Counted from the stretch's first letter, positions 19,215 to 27,911 are shown. The stretch is 64,000 nt of DNA from Rhizobiaceae bacterium (GCA_905339215.1 CAJPFN010000011.1:54772-118771); one strand, 5' to 3'. Notes: a model not told the origin generated them from the sequence alone. Translations and numbers: made by a program.

Positions 19215-20048
19215 TCAGCCCTGCGTTGCGGTGATGCGGTAGAAGAGGGACGCCGGCAAGAGCCGCTTGAGAAGCACGCCGACCTTTGCCGGCACGGTAA
19301 CGACATAGTGCGGTTTCGGCCGCGGCGAACAGAGGGCGTGGCGCAGAGCCGCATGAACGGCCTCGGGGCCGAGCTTGAAACGCGACTTGACGCCGCCGCC
19401 ACGCAGCCGGGCGAGTTGCGCCTGGTAGGCCTCGCGGTGCACCGATCCTTCCACGTCGATGTTCTTCTCGAAATGGATCAGGCCGTTCGAGGCGATCCTG
19501 CTGGCCACCGGCCCCGGCTCGATCAGCGAGACGTGGATACCCGAACCAGCGAGTTCGGCGCGAAGGCAGAGCGTCAGCCCCTCCAGCGCGTGCTTGGAAG
19601 CCGAATAGGCGCCGCGAAAGCGCACGGGCACCAGGCCGAGGATCGACGAGCAGTTGACGATGCGGCCGTGGCCCTGGCGGCGCATCGCCGGCACGATGCG
19701 CCTCGTCAGGTCGTGCCAGCCGAAGAAGTTGGCCTCGAACTGGGCGCGCAGGGTGTCGATCGTCAGGTCCTCGACGGCGCCCGCCTGGGCGTAGGCCCCG
19801 TTGTTGAACAATGCGTCGAGCCGGCCGCCGGTCCGCTCCATGACCGTCGCGGCGAGCGCGGCGATCGAGCCGGGCTCGGCATAGTCGAGGTAGAGGGCTT
19901 CGATGCCGTCGGTCTCGAGTGCCACCAGGTCCTCAGGCTTGCGGGCGGTGGCGAAGACGCGCCAGCCCTCGGCCCTGAGTGCCCTCGCGCAATAGGCGCC
20001 GATACCCGATGAGGCACCGGTGACGATGATTGTCCGCGACCCTTGCAC
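19215..20048 (-). CDS. short-chain dehydrogenase/reductase
   Basis: About 277 residues. NAD(P)-binding TGASSGIG lies near the N-terminus, NNGAYAQ replaces the usual NNAG-type motif, and the catalytic Ser/Tyr/Lys are in NCSSILG and YSASKHALEG. Substrate unknown; the C-terminal tail (PKPHYVVTVPAKVGVLLKRLLP) resembles SDRs annotated as acting on lipid or steroid substrates. The start is uncertain: the GTG at 20046-20048 (VQGSRTIIVTG) places the nucleotide site normally, while an ATG 20 codons upstream adds an atypical leader that would overlap the divergent promoter of the yihY gene. Confidence 0.85.
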   Translation of the reverse strand: MQGSRTIIVTGASSGIGAYCARALRAEGWRVFATARKPEDLVALETDGIEALYLDYAEPGSIAALAATVMERTGGRLDALFNNGAYAQAGAVEDLTIDTLRAQFEANFFGWHDLTRRIVPAMRRQGHGRIVNCSSILGLVPVRFRGAYSASKHALEGLTLCLRAELAGSGIHVSLIEPGPVASRIASNGLIHFEKNIDVEGSVHREAYQAQLARLRGGGVKSRFKLGPEAVHAALRHALCSPRPKPHYVVTVPAKVGVLLKRLLPASLFYRITATQG

Positions 20049-20131
20049 CGCTTGCCTGCCGACCGGCTCCTTGCCATATGCCGGATTTCCTTCCCATATT
20101 CGCGGCATCGAAACAATCGGACGGAGAGAGG

Positions 20132-20983
20132 ATGCGACGGATCGTGGCCCTCAAGCGGGTGCTCTACGACGCATTCGGTCATTTCAATGACGACGACGGC
20201 TGGGCGATGGCCAGCCATCTGGCGATCTCCGCGCTGATGGCCGTGTTCCCGTTCCTCATCTTCGCCACGACGTTGGCGTCCTTTCTCGGCGCGCAGGCCT
20301 TCGCCGACACCGCCGTCCACCTGATCTTCGACACCTGGCCCGACACGATCGCCGATCCGATCGCCCGAGAGGTCGTCAGCGTTCTCACCGTCCAGCGCTC
20401 CGACCTGCTCACCTTCGGTTTCGTCGCCGCGGCCTATTTCGCCTCCAACGGCATCGAGGCGCTGCGCACCTCGCTCAACCGCGCCTACCGCGTCACCGAG
20501 ACGCGCTCGCTGATGTTCCGGCGCCTGCAGAGCCTCGCCTTCGTGCTCATCGCTACCGTGGGCATCGCCGCGATCTCGGTGCTGCTCGTCTTCGCACCGC
20601 TACTTGCCCGGCTCGCCGAGACGCGCTTCGTCTGGCTGGAGCCCTACATGGGCACGGGCACGCTGTGGCGCTTCGTCGTCGCCTCCATCGTCATCGTGCT
20701 CGGCCTGTTTGCCGTGCACATCTGGCTGCCGTCGGGCAAGCGCCGCCTGCGCCGCATCGTCCCCGGCATCGCCTTCACGCTGATCGGATGGCTCGCCGGC
20801 TCGACGCTGTTCGCGGCCTATCTCGATCGCTTCTCGTCCTACGTGACGACCTATGCCGGCCTCGCCTCGATCATGGTGGCGATCGTCTTTCTCTACATGG
20901 TCTCGGCGTTCTTCATCCTCGGCGGCGAGCTCAACGCCGCGATCAGCCGCTACATCGATTCGCGGGCGCGAGTGCCGCGCTGA
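20132..20983 (+). CDS. YihY/BrkB family inner-membrane protein
   Basis: 283 residues with six membrane helices. Family marks are DDDGWAMASHLAISALMAVFPFLIF, ASNGIEALRTSLNRAYR, and the C-terminal GGELNAAISRY. Members were once called ribonuclease BN or virulence factor BrkB; the molecular role remains unclear, with transport or envelope functions suggested. The start ATG at 20132 is preceded by GGAGAGAGG; the open frame extends upstream without a ribosome site. It is divergent from the SDR gene and converges on the EamA gene. Confidence 0.9.
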   Translation: MRRIVALKRVLYDAFGHFNDDDGWAMASHLAISALMAVFPFLIFATTLASFLGAQAFADTAVHLIFDTWPDTIADPIAREVVSVLTVQRSDLLTFGFVAAAYFASNGIEALRTSLNRAYRVTETRSLMFRRLQSLAFVLIATVGIAAISVLLVFAPLLARLAETRFVWLEPYMGTGTLWRFVVASIVIVLGLFAVHIWLPSGKRRLRRIVPGIAFTLIGWLAGSTLFAAYLDRFSSYVTTYAGLASIMVAIVFLYMVSAFFILGGELNAAISRYIDSRARVPR

Positions 20984-20990
20984 TCCCTGT

Positions 20991-21872
20991 TCAGGGCGCG
21001 GCGGGCGCCTGTTTCGAGCGAGCCGTGGCGAGGCCGACGCCGAGCGTAGCCAGCGCCATGCCGGCAAGCTGGAATGCCGTCAGCGTCTCGCCGAACAGAA
21101 CGTAGGCGATCACGGCGGTGACGGCCGGGACGAGGTAGAAGAGCGAGGCGACCTTGGCCATCGCGCCCTCGCGGATCATCACCATCAGCAGGAAGATCGC
21201 GCCGATCGACAGCACCAGCACCAGCCAGGCCATGGCGAACGCCAGTTCGCCGGTGAGCGTGAAACGGCCCGTCTCCAGCGCCAGGGCGGCCGCCGCCGTC
21301 ACCGCGCCGCCGCCGAGATACTGCCACATCGTGCCGGAAACGAGGTCACCGCCGCCGAAGCGCTTCTGCCAGACCGTTCCCGCGCTCATGCCGATCACCG
21401 ATATGACCGCGGCCGCAAGGGCTGCGCCGCTCACGCCGCTGACGGCGCCGAGCTTCGGCCAGAGCACCATCGCGACCCCGGCGAAGCCCGCGGCGAGGCC
21501 CGCCCAGTGGCGCGGCAGGATCTTCTCGTCGAGGAAGGCGCCGGCCATTACCGCCGTGATCAGCGGCTGCAGGCCCACGATCAGCGCCGAGAGGCCCGCC
21601 GGCATGCCGTTGTCGATCGCCCAGAAGACGCCGCCGAGATAGACGCCGTGCATGAGGACCCCGGCGATCGCCGCATGCAGTGCCTGGCGCGGCGTCGAGG
21701 CGCGCGCGCCGATCAGCCTGGCGATCAGCGCAATCAGCACGAAGGCGATGGCGAAACGCACGGCGAGGAAGGCGAACGGCTCCGCCCAGGGCATGGCGTA
21801 GCGCGCGCCGATGAAGCCGGTCGCCCACAGGACGACGAAGATGGGCGGGATCAAACGCGACGGGATGTGCAT
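20991..21872 (-). CDS. EamA/DMT superfamily permease
   Basis: 293 residues with ten hydrophobic helices in two EamA repeats (about 6-135 and 150-280). ATGFIGARYAMPWAEPFAFLAVRF at the start and GLQPLITAVMAGAFLDEKI at the end of repeat one are typical. Such proteins export amino acids or other metabolites; the substrate cannot be read from sequence. Single gene, with its stop 8 bases from the end of yihY. Confidence 0.9.
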   Translation of the reverse strand: MHIPSRLIPPIFVVLWATGFIGARYAMPWAEPFAFLAVRFAIAFVLIALIARLIGARASTPRQALHAAIAGVLMHGVYLGGVFWAIDNGMPAGLSALIVGLQPLITAVMAGAFLDEKILPRHWAGLAAGFAGVAMVLWPKLGAVSGVSGAALAAAVISVIGMSAGTVWQKRFGGGDLVSGTMWQYLGGGAVTAAAALALETGRFTLTGELAFAMAWLVLVLSIGAIFLLMVMIREGAMAKVASLFYLVPAVTAVIAYVLFGETLTAFQLAGMALATLGVGLATARSKQAPAAP

Positions 21873-22030
21873 GGGAAAGGGCCGGGGAGGAAGCGGATGT
21901 TCGCAAGAAGGCTCTAATTCGAGACAATCGGTTAGGCAAAGCGAAACGGCTGAAACCTAACATCAGTCGGATTGAACGCGTGGGGCGGGGATTCAACGGG
22001 GCAAGGCACGGCAAACCGAAAGGGCCTGGC

Positions 22031-22318
22031 ATGCTTCTGGATCTCGATACGACCTGGCTCGTGCTGGCGATCGCCGTCGTCGCGATCCTGTCCTACATCG
22101 TCGGCGTCTTCTTCGATGCGCTGATGAAGGACGACGGTTTCGGCGCCACCGGCAACATGCTGGTGATGACCGGTGGCTTCTACGCCGCGGTGCTCGGCGC
22201 CAATGCGCGCGGCGTCCGTTTCGACACGCTGGGTACCGGCGCTGCCGCGGGCCTCGCCGGTGCGTTCGCCGCGATCGCGCTGCTGGGGATCGCCAAGGCG
22301 GGCCTGTCGCGGCTCTGA
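22031..22318 (+). CDS. small conserved membrane protein, function unknown
   Basis: 95 residues with three hydrophobic segments (about 8-30, 42-62 and 75-93), starting MLLDLDTTWLVLAIAVVAIL. The AAAGGGCC before the ATG at 22031 decides the start; an earlier in-frame ATG would add a basic leader. The glycine-rich middle helix (MTGGFYAAVLGANARG) and the last helix suggest a small membrane bundle. It is divergent from the EamA gene and converges on gluQRS. No family recognised with confidence. Confidence 0.7.
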   Translation: MLLDLDTTWLVLAIAVVAILSYIVGVFFDALMKDDGFGATGNMLVMTGGFYAAVLGANARGVRFDTLGTGAAAGLAGAFAAIALLGIAKAGLSRL

Positions 22319-22322
22319 AGGC

Positions 22323-23204
22323 TCAGATCTCGTCCAGCCCGACCATCGCCCTGATCCCGGCCGGCGTGACGCCGCGTTCGCGCAACTCGGCAATACCGGT
22401 ATCGCCCTGGCTCTTCGATAGCTTGCGTCCGTCCGGACCGGTCACCAGCCGGTGGTGGAAATAGGCCGGCGCGGCGAAGCCGAAGATCTGCTGCAGCAGC
22501 CGCTGGACGGAGGTGGCGAGGTAGAGGTCGCGGCCGCGCACCACGTGGCTGATGCCCTGGAGCGCGTCGTCGGCGACCACCGACAGTTGATAGCTGGTCG
22601 GAATGTCGCGGCGGGCGACGATCACGTCGCCCCAGTCCTGCGGCCGGGCTTCGACCTCGGCGGCGACGTGCATGCCTTCGTCGGCGAGTTCGGTCCAGGC
22701 AAGCGGCGGCGCGACACGTTCCAGCGCCGCGGCCATGTCCAGCCGCCAGGCGTAGGGATCGCCGCGATCGATGCGCCGGCGCCGCTCGCGTTTGCCGAGC
22801 CTCCGGTCGAGGCCGGGATAGAGCGGCGCGCCGTCGGGATCGCGCGGCCAGCGACCGCCCTTCGCCTCGGCCTCGACGATCGCCGCGCGCACCTCGCCCC
22901 GGCTCATGAAGGCAGGATAGACGAGCTCTTCGCCGATCAGGCGGTCGAGGAGGTCGCGGTATTCATGGAAATGCTCGGACTGCCGGCGCACGGGCGTCTC
23001 CCATTCGACGCCGAGCCAGGCGAGGTCGCGATAGATGGCGTCCTCGTATTCCGGCGTGCAGCGGGTCACATCGATGTCCTCGATGCGGAGCAGCAGGCGG
23101 CCGCCGCAGGCCTGCGCCATGCGCTGGTTCAGAAGCGCCGAACAGGCGTGGCCGAGATGCAGCCTGCCGTTGGGGCTGGGCGCGAAGCGGAAGACCGGCC
23201 TCAT
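22323..23204 (-). CDS. gluQRS: glutamyl-Q tRNA(Asp) synthetase
   Basis: 293 residues. It is the catalytic core of glutamyl-tRNA synthetase without an anticodon-binding domain: RFAPSPNGRLHLGHA (HIGH-type motif) at the start, and a KLSKS (KMSKS-type) motif near residue 270. It attaches glutamate to queuosine in the anticodon of tRNA(Asp). The zinc-binding cysteines of the E. coli enzyme are not seen, as in some other short forms. Start ATG 23202-23204; the open frame continues upstream into non-coding sequence. It is divergent from the AlkA-like gene. Confidence 0.93.
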   Translation of the reverse strand: MRPVFRFAPSPNGRLHLGHACSALLNQRMAQACGGRLLLRIEDIDVTRCTPEYEDAIYRDLAWLGVEWETPVRRQSEHFHEYRDLLDRLIGEELVYPAFMSRGEVRAAIVEAEAKGGRWPRDPDGAPLYPGLDRRLGKRERRRRIDRGDPYAWRLDMAAALERVAPPLAWTELADEGMHVAAEVEARPQDWGDVIVARRDIPTSYQLSVVADDALQGISHVVRGRDLYLATSVQRLLQQIFGFAAPAYFHHRLVTGPDGRKLSKSQGDTGIAELRERGVTPAGIRAMVGLDEI

Positions 23205-23290
23205 TCTCTCCTGCCAGATTTGGGTTGCAAGGCGGCCCGGGATTGCTACTTCCCGTCTGAGGCGTCGGCAAGACGGAGATCGGAACGACC

Positions 23291-23935
23291 GTGAAGCGCA
23301 TCCTGACGGCGGACGACATCGCGGAAGGCCTGGAGGCGCTGTGCCGCGCCGATCCGCGGCTCGGTCCCGTGCGCGCATTCGCCGGGCCGGTGCCGCTGAG
23401 GCTCACCCCGCCGGGCTTCGCCAGCCTGGTCGCCATCATCGTCGGGCAGCAGGTGTCGCGGGCCAGCGCCGACGCCATCTTCGGCCGGCTGGCACGCCTC
23501 GCCGATCCGCTGGCGCCGCAGGCCTTGCTCGACGGCGGCGAGGAACTCTATCGCGCCGCCGGCCTGTCGCGGCCGAAGATGCGTACGCTCGACGCGCTGT
23601 CGCGCGCCGTCGTCGAGGGAGGGCTCGACGTCGATGCCCTGGCGACGGCTAACGCCGCCGAGGCGATGAGCAGCCTCACCGCCATTCCCGGCATCGGCCC
23701 GTGGACGGCCGAATGCTACCTGCTCTTCGCCGCCGGCCATCCCGACGTCTTCCCGGCGCGCGACGTTGCCCTGCAGAGCGCGGTCGCGCACGGGCTCGGG
23801 CTGGGCGTCCGGCCGGGAGAGAAAGCCCTCGCGGCGCTGGCCGAATCATGGTCTCCTTGGCGCGGTGTGGCGTCGCGCCTGTTCTGGGCGTACTATGCGC
23901 GCATGAAGGGCAAGGAGGCCGTTCCGCTTTCGTAA
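23291..23935 (+). CDS. AlkA-type DNA-3-methyladenine glycosylase II
   Basis: 214 residues starting at GTG 23291. It is an HhH-GPD base-excision repair enzyme: FASLVAIIVGQQVSRASADAI, the helix-hairpin-helix IPGIGPWTAECYL, and the catalytic aspartate in VFPARDVALQ. It removes alkylated purines. It lacks the N-terminal AlkA domain of E. coli, as is usual for this shorter family. No ada gene is adjacent. It is divergent from gluQRS, with about 86 bases between the starts. Confidence 0.9.
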   Translation: MKRILTADDIAEGLEALCRADPRLGPVRAFAGPVPLRLTPPGFASLVAIIVGQQVSRASADAIFGRLARLADPLAPQALLDGGEELYRAAGLSRPKMRTLDALSRAVVEGGLDVDALATANAAEAMSSLTAIPGIGPWTAECYLLFAAGHPDVFPARDVALQSAVAHGLGLGVRPGEKALAALAESWSPWRGVASRLFWAYYARMKGKEAVPLS

Positions 23936-24065
23936 ACGCTGCAGGGACCGCTGATTTCGCGTTGTTTTACCGGCCGGTGTGGCGGCCGTGCCGCTTCACA
24001 TTGCTGTCACCTGCCGCTTACACTATCCGCGCCGATCGCTTCGGAAGCCATGGAGGGTGTCGGAA

Positions 24066-24623
24066 GTGACGATTGCGGTTTCACCGGAAGCGTTGCCTGC
24101 GCTGGTTCTCAACGCCGACTACCGGCCGCTCAGCTATTACCCGCTGTCGCTGTGGTCGTGGCAGGACGCGATCAAGGCGGTGTTCCTCGACCGCGTCAAC
24201 ATCGTCGCCGAATACGAGCACCAGGTGTCCTCGCCGTCCTTCCAGATGCGCCTGCCGAGCGTGGTCAGCCTGAAGAGCTACGTGAAGCCGTCGCGCAACC
24301 CGGCCTTCACCCGCTTCAACGTGTTCCTGCGCGACTGCTTCCAGTGCCAGTACTGCGGCACCCACGAGGACCTGACCTTCGACCACGTCATCCCGCGCCA
24401 TTGCGGCGGGGCGACCACGTGGGAGAACGTCGTCGCCGCCTGCTCGCCCTGCAACCTGCGCAAGGGCGGGATGCTGCCGGCCAAGGCCAAGATGTGGCCG
24501 ATGCAGACGCCCTTCCAGCCGACGGTCCACGACCTGCACAACAACGGCAAGCGCTTCCCGCCCAACTATCTGCACGAGAGCTGGATGGACTATCTCTACT
24601 GGGACGTCGAACTGGAGCCGTAG
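24066..24623 (+). CDS. HNH endonuclease
   Basis: 185 residues starting at GTG 24066, with GGAGGG nine bases upstream. The HNH fold is clear: two CxxC zinc pairs (CQYCGTHED and CSPCNLRKGG) flank DHVIPRHCGGATTWENVV, which supplies the catalytic His and Asn. The N-terminal LVLNADYRPLSYYPLSLWSWQDAIKAVFLDRV is highly conserved in a housekeeping HNH family found throughout Rhizobiales and other bacteria, whose biological target is unknown. It is not obviously part of a restriction or mobile system. Confidence 0.92.
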   Translation: MTIAVSPEALPALVLNADYRPLSYYPLSLWSWQDAIKAVFLDRVNIVAEYEHQVSSPSFQMRLPSVVSLKSYVKPSRNPAFTRFNVFLRDCFQCQYCGTHEDLTFDHVIPRHCGGATTWENVVAACSPCNLRKGGMLPAKAKMWPMQTPFQPTVHDLHNNGKRFPPNYLHESWMDYLYWDVELEP

Positions 24624-24715
24624 GCTTCGGGGCCTGATCGACTTCGTTCTCTGGTTCAGAGACGCTGCCTGTCTTCCGCGGCTGCATGGTCGAACCCGAC
24701 GCGCTTGCCCCCTCC

Positions 24716-24824
24716 ACCGCCTTCGGCGGTCCCCCTCCCGCGTAAGCGGGGGAGATCCAGGACGTGTCGGCCTCACCGCCGCGGCTGCTCCCCCGTACGC
24801 GGGAGGAGACCATGCGAAGCATGG
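24716..24824. repeat. palindromic repeat cluster (REP-like)
   Basis: Four hairpins in about 110 bases: accgcc-ttc-ggcggt (24716-24730); ctcccgcgtaagcgggggag (24735-24754); ctcccccgtacgcgggaggag (24788-24808), the inverted counterpart of the second; and ccatgc-gaa-gcatgg (24810-24824). The two central elements face each other across 33 bases. They lie between convergent genes (HNH and dsbB). Such extragenic palindromes are common in Mesorhizobium-like genomes. Confidence 0.7.
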
Positions 24825-24873
24825 CGGATGGGGCGTACGCGCTTCGAAGGCTCCTGCCCTCAGGCTCGCAGCT

Positions 24874-25386
24874 TCAGCCCCGCGCCACCGCGCCGCGATA
24901 GGCGATCGCCGCGAGCGCGAGGCTGGCGATGGCGTTCCAGCCGGCCATGGACAGGCCGAGCACGCGCAGTGCGGCCTTGTCGCAGGAAGGCGGCACGAAC
25001 TGGTCGAGCGCGTCGAGCACGCCCTTGCCGCCGGTGTCGACCGACCCGCCTGCATCCCCGCAGTCGGTCGGGCCGGCCCACCACGCCCATTCGACGCCGG
25101 AATGGTAGACGCCAAGATAAAGACCGTAGGTCATCAGCAGGCCACCGGCGAAGAGCAGGCCGCGCGTCAGCCAGGCGGGGCCGCCGAAGGCCGACGAGGC
25201 CGCGGCGAGCAGCATCAGCGGCACGCCGACATAATAGGGCGTGCGCTGCTCGTAGCAGAGCTTGCAAGGGATGTAGCCGCCGATGTGCTGGAAGCCGAGC
25301 GCGGAACCCACCACGGCCGCCATGCCGAATGCGAGGAAAAGGGCGGTGAGGATCTGGGTGCGCCCCGCGGGGCGGGTGAGGAACAT
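24874..25386 (-). CDS. dsbB: disulfide bond formation protein B
   Basis: 170 residues, four membrane helices. The quinone-proximal cysteine pair is Cys41/Cys44 (YIPCKLCYEQR) and the second periplasmic pair Cys109/Cys135 (TDCGD and PPSCDKA), so all four DsbB cysteines are present. It reoxidises DsbA and passes electrons to quinone. Start ATG 25384-25386. It is 11 bases after the YqaA gene on the same strand, a common pairing in alphaproteobacteria. Confidence 0.93.
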   Translation of the reverse strand: MFLTRPAGRTQILTALFLAFGMAAVVGSALGFQHIGGYIPCKLCYEQRTPYYVGVPLMLLAAASSAFGGPAWLTRGLLFAGGLLMTYGLYLGVYHSGVEWAWWAGPTDCGDAGGSVDTGGKGVLDALDQFVPPSCDKAALRVLGLSMAGWNAIASLALAAIAYRGAVARG

Positions 25387-25397
25387 GCAGCGCGCCT

Positions 25398-25979
25398 TCA
25401 GAAGATGTACTTGACCGCGACGAAACCGCCGATCAGCAGCACCATGAAAAGGGTGAAAAGAAGACCGAGGTTCTTTTCGATGAAGATGCGGATCGGCTCG
25501 CCGAAGCGGTGCAACAACCAGGCCACCAGGTAAAATCGGAAGCCGCGGCCGACGATGGAGACGACGACGAAGGTGACGAGGTCGAGGCCGGTGAAACCGG
25601 AGAAGATGGTCAGCACCTTGTAGGGAAACGGCGTGATCGCAGCGAACAGGACGCCCCAACCGCCCCATGTATCGTACCAGACCTTGACCTTGGAGAAGGC
25701 TTCCTCGGCGTTGTAGAGGGCGATGATAGGCTTGCCGACGACGTCGAACAGGAAAGCGCCGATGACGTAGCCGAGCAGCGCGCCGGCGACCGAGGCGATC
25801 GTGCAGATCGTCGCGTAGCGGATCCACTTGCCGCGGTCGGCCAGCACCATGGGGATCAGGAGCACGTCCGGCGGGATCGGGAAGACCGAGCTCTCGATGA
25901 AGGAGACGCCGGCGAGCGCCTTCTCGGCGTCCTTCCGCGCGGCGAGCGACATGGTCCAGTCGTAAAGTCTGCGAAGCAT
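25398..25979 (-). CDS. YqaA/DedA-family membrane protein
   Basis: 193 residues, four or five hydrophobic helices. The SNARE-associated/DedA core is visible in FIESSVFPIPPDVLLIPMVLADR and AAITPFPYKVLTIFSGFTGLDLVTFVVVSIVGRGFRFYLVAW. DedA-family proteins act in lipid flipping and envelope homeostasis. Start ATG 25977-25979. It is probably co-transcribed with dsbB, which begins 11 bases after it. Confidence 0.9.
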   Translation of the reverse strand: MLRRLYDWTMSLAARKDAEKALAGVSFIESSVFPIPPDVLLIPMVLADRGKWIRYATICTIASVAGALLGYVIGAFLFDVVGKPIIALYNAEEAFSKVKVWYDTWGGWGVLFAAITPFPYKVLTIFSGFTGLDLVTFVVVSIVGRGFRFYLVAWLLHRFGEPIRIFIEKNLGLLFTLFMVLLIGGFVAVKYIF

Positions 25980-26155
25980 CGCGGCACCCGTTGCGGCAGG
26001 CCTGTCTAGATAGAAATGCCGCGCCGCACAATGGCCGCCGTCGCATCCGCGGACACGGCTGCGTGAGAGCCGTCGGCACGAGGCGAGTTTCTACGGGCGA
26101 GTTGACGGCGGGCGGCCTCTCCGTATAGTCCGCAGCCGTCGCGTCCCGCGCGGCG

Positions 26156-26195
26156 GCCCCATTGGCGGAATTGGTAGACGCGCTCGACTCAAAAA
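26156..26195 (+). pseudogene. 5' half of a tRNA-Leu(CAA), truncated in the anticodon loop
   Basis: The sequence from GCCCCAT through TGGCGGAATTGGTAGACGCG and CTCGACTCAAAA matches the acceptor strand, D-arm and 5' anticodon arm of a class-II tRNA-Leu with anticodon CAA. After the loop it continues as agggg instead of the tcgag needed to close the anticodon stem, and no variable arm or T-arm follows. This is a broken tRNA gene whose break lies exactly at the anticodon loop. Confidence 0.75.
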
Positions 26196-26348
26196 GGGGT
26201 TTGTCTACCATGCGACGTCTTATCACGGTGAGTTGAAAATGCCGTGGTTTCAATGGGTTGGTGAAGTAGGAGTTTGAGACCTCGAAACTGGAAAATCGCG
26301 CTAGGTGCAATATAGGAGCCAAGTGCGGCGGATAGAATCGGCGGCAAT

Positions 26349-26437
26349 ATGCGGGTGTGGCGGAACTGGTAGACGCGCTGGATTCAAAATCCAGTTCTGG
26401 TGACAGAGTGTCGGTTCGATTCCGACCACCCGCACCA
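26349..26437 (+). tRNA. tRNA-Leu(CAA)
   Basis: A complete class-II tRNA: acceptor GCGGGTG pairs with CACCCGC; D-arm GGCGGAACTGGTAGACGCG; anticodon arm CTGGA-TTCAAAA-TCCAG with anticodon CAA; a long variable arm (TTCTGGTGACAGAGT); T-arm TCGG-TTCGATT-CCGA; discriminator A and an encoded CCA (26435-26437). It is unrelated in acceptor sequence to the broken tRNA-Leu 150 bases upstream, so two different tRNA-Leu(CAA) lineages meet here. Confidence 0.95.
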
Positions 26438-26452
26438 TACAATTGATGGTGC

Positions 26453-26499
26453 CCTTGCCAAGGTTGGCGTCGAGGGTTCGAATCCCTTCGCCCGATCCA
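26453..26499 (+). pseudogene. 3' half of a tRNA-Gly(GCC), candidate attachment-site remnant
   Basis: The sequence CCTTGCCAAGG, then TTGGCGTCGAGGG, TTCGAAT, CCCTTCGCCCGA, T and CCA is the 3' half of a tRNA-Gly(GCC): anticodon loop TTGCCAA, T-arm and acceptor 3' strand with CCA. The upstream 5' half is missing (atggtgc replaces the anticodon stem). The 3' end of tRNA-Gly is the classic integration site of ICEclc-type elements, so this looks like an att scar. No functional tRNA can be built from it. Confidence 0.7.
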
Positions 26500-27911
26500 A
26501 ATTTTCCAAGGAAAATCAAGCATTTGAGAGCGGCCCTTCGGGGTCGCTGTTGCTTAGAGCGGCGCTTATTAGCTGTGATCTAAGTGCAATCTATGCAACC
26601 GGACGAAAGTCGCCGGATGCCGTAGCGCGCTTACGGCGATCCGCTGACAATTGAATCATCGCCGGACATCGTCACGCGGATGCTTATCAACGGCGTTCCA
26701 ACCTCATCGGACTACACTCCCGTTCGCCGGCCTGGAGCGCGGCACGCCCCATGTCGCCACCGTCACCGGAGATCCGACAGCACATAGTGTGAAGGCCATG
26801 CCACTTTCAGGCGAGAGCATCATCGCCGTGAAGGCCGCCGGATGGCGAGCGGCCGAGAATCATCAGCCATGACATCAGCCGCGAGAGCAGCAACAGCCCG
26901 GTCGGCGTGGGGTTCGGCGTCAGCCTGATGTGCGGCGCATGCATTGATGCCAGCTATGCAGGCGTGGTCCATCGCGAGGCGCAAGACGGCAACGGCCCTT
27001 AGCCGGATCAGCCATGCCGCAATATCGGCAAGGCGGCTGGCGATGGCGCGTCTCCTCGAGCTACTGAGGAGCGCTATTCTTTTGTAGACACGGGCGATTG
27101 AGCATTCCGCCGCGCCTTTGTAAATGCGCGATCGGTCACCATGAAGCGTTCCACCATCGGGGCGATCAGCTTGGCCGGATCGCCTACAGGCTGGCGCGTC
27201 TCCCGACCCAGAACCTCGGCGTTATCCAGACTCTATGGGCGTGTCTCACGCCCGTGATGTTTGGCCGCTAGCCGCGGTTGCGGAATATACGCCCAATGAG
27301 GAACTTGGCGCGCAACGGCGCGCGAGGAGGTTCCATTTCACATCTTAACATCACCGAGTTGGCCGCCCTACGCCAGCCTGCCGTTAGACGGAGCCCCTGA
27401 TCTCTCCGCCGCGGCGATTGCGGCGGCGGAGAGATCAGGGCTCAGCGACGGCATCCCCTTCATTCTTGGCGACGACGATGTCGACAGGGCAGCACCCAAC
27501 CGCGTGCCGGGTCGGCAATACCGCGCGGAGGCGCAACGGAGCGGCCTGTCCGCATCCACCCCAGCGTTTCCCAGCGGCGGTCGCGCCATCGCCGACATCA
27601 GCCGCAGCTCGAAATCCCGATAGCCATCGCCTTGTGGACCGCGGGTTCCTTCCTCGGGGACTTTCGTACGCCTGCCGGCGCCCGAAACTCTTCACGAAAC
27701 CCAATGGGCAGCTTCTGGCTTAATGAGCAAATCGCAGACGCTGAAACTGCAGCGACCCGTCCGGACTTCCACGCGGTGATTTACTTTCTGAGATCGGAGT
27801 AGGTCTGCCCGATTTCATGACCGAACCCGGTCATTGCTGTCCCGGATCTTTCACACCGAGTCGCAGGCGACCGAAGGAGCATTCGCTATGGGCGATCTTG
27901 TTTTCGATCCG
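26500..27911. other. gene-poor scar region
   Basis: About 1.4 kb with no open frame I would call a gene. Local base composition is more AT-rich near its left end than the flanks, and stops are frequent in all frames. A stretch around 27393-27620 reads as DLSAAAIAAAERSGLSDGIP and FILGDDDVD before a stop. This faintly recalls the N-terminus of tyrosine recombinases, but it is too short to claim. A large inverted repeat is annotated separately. The right end borders the stop codon of the acyl-CoA ligase. Confidence 0.5.
27395..27440. repeat. 18-bp perfect inverted repeat
   Basis: Left arm ccctgatctctccgccgc (27395-27412) and right arm gcggcggagagatcaggg (27423-27440) are perfect reverse complements separated by 10 bases. 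No T-tract follows on either strand, so it is not an ordinary terminator. It could be the trace of a mobile element or of an inverted duplication. Confidence 0.8.

Noticed and set aside
24705..24832. A CRISPR-like array of palindromes between the HNH and dsbB genes
   Set aside because: Only two similar elements, in inverted orientation, with no regular spacers or cas genes nearby.
26301..26519. A 72-codon minus-strand frame containing VVGIEPTLCHQ and EGIRTLDANLGK
   Set aside because: It is simply the antisense of the tRNA-Leu and tRNA-Gly sequences, a well-known source of false protein calls.
27393..27620. A possible integrase N-terminus in the scar region
   Set aside because: Only about 40 residues faintly resemble tyrosine recombinases, with no catalytic residues and no start or continuation.
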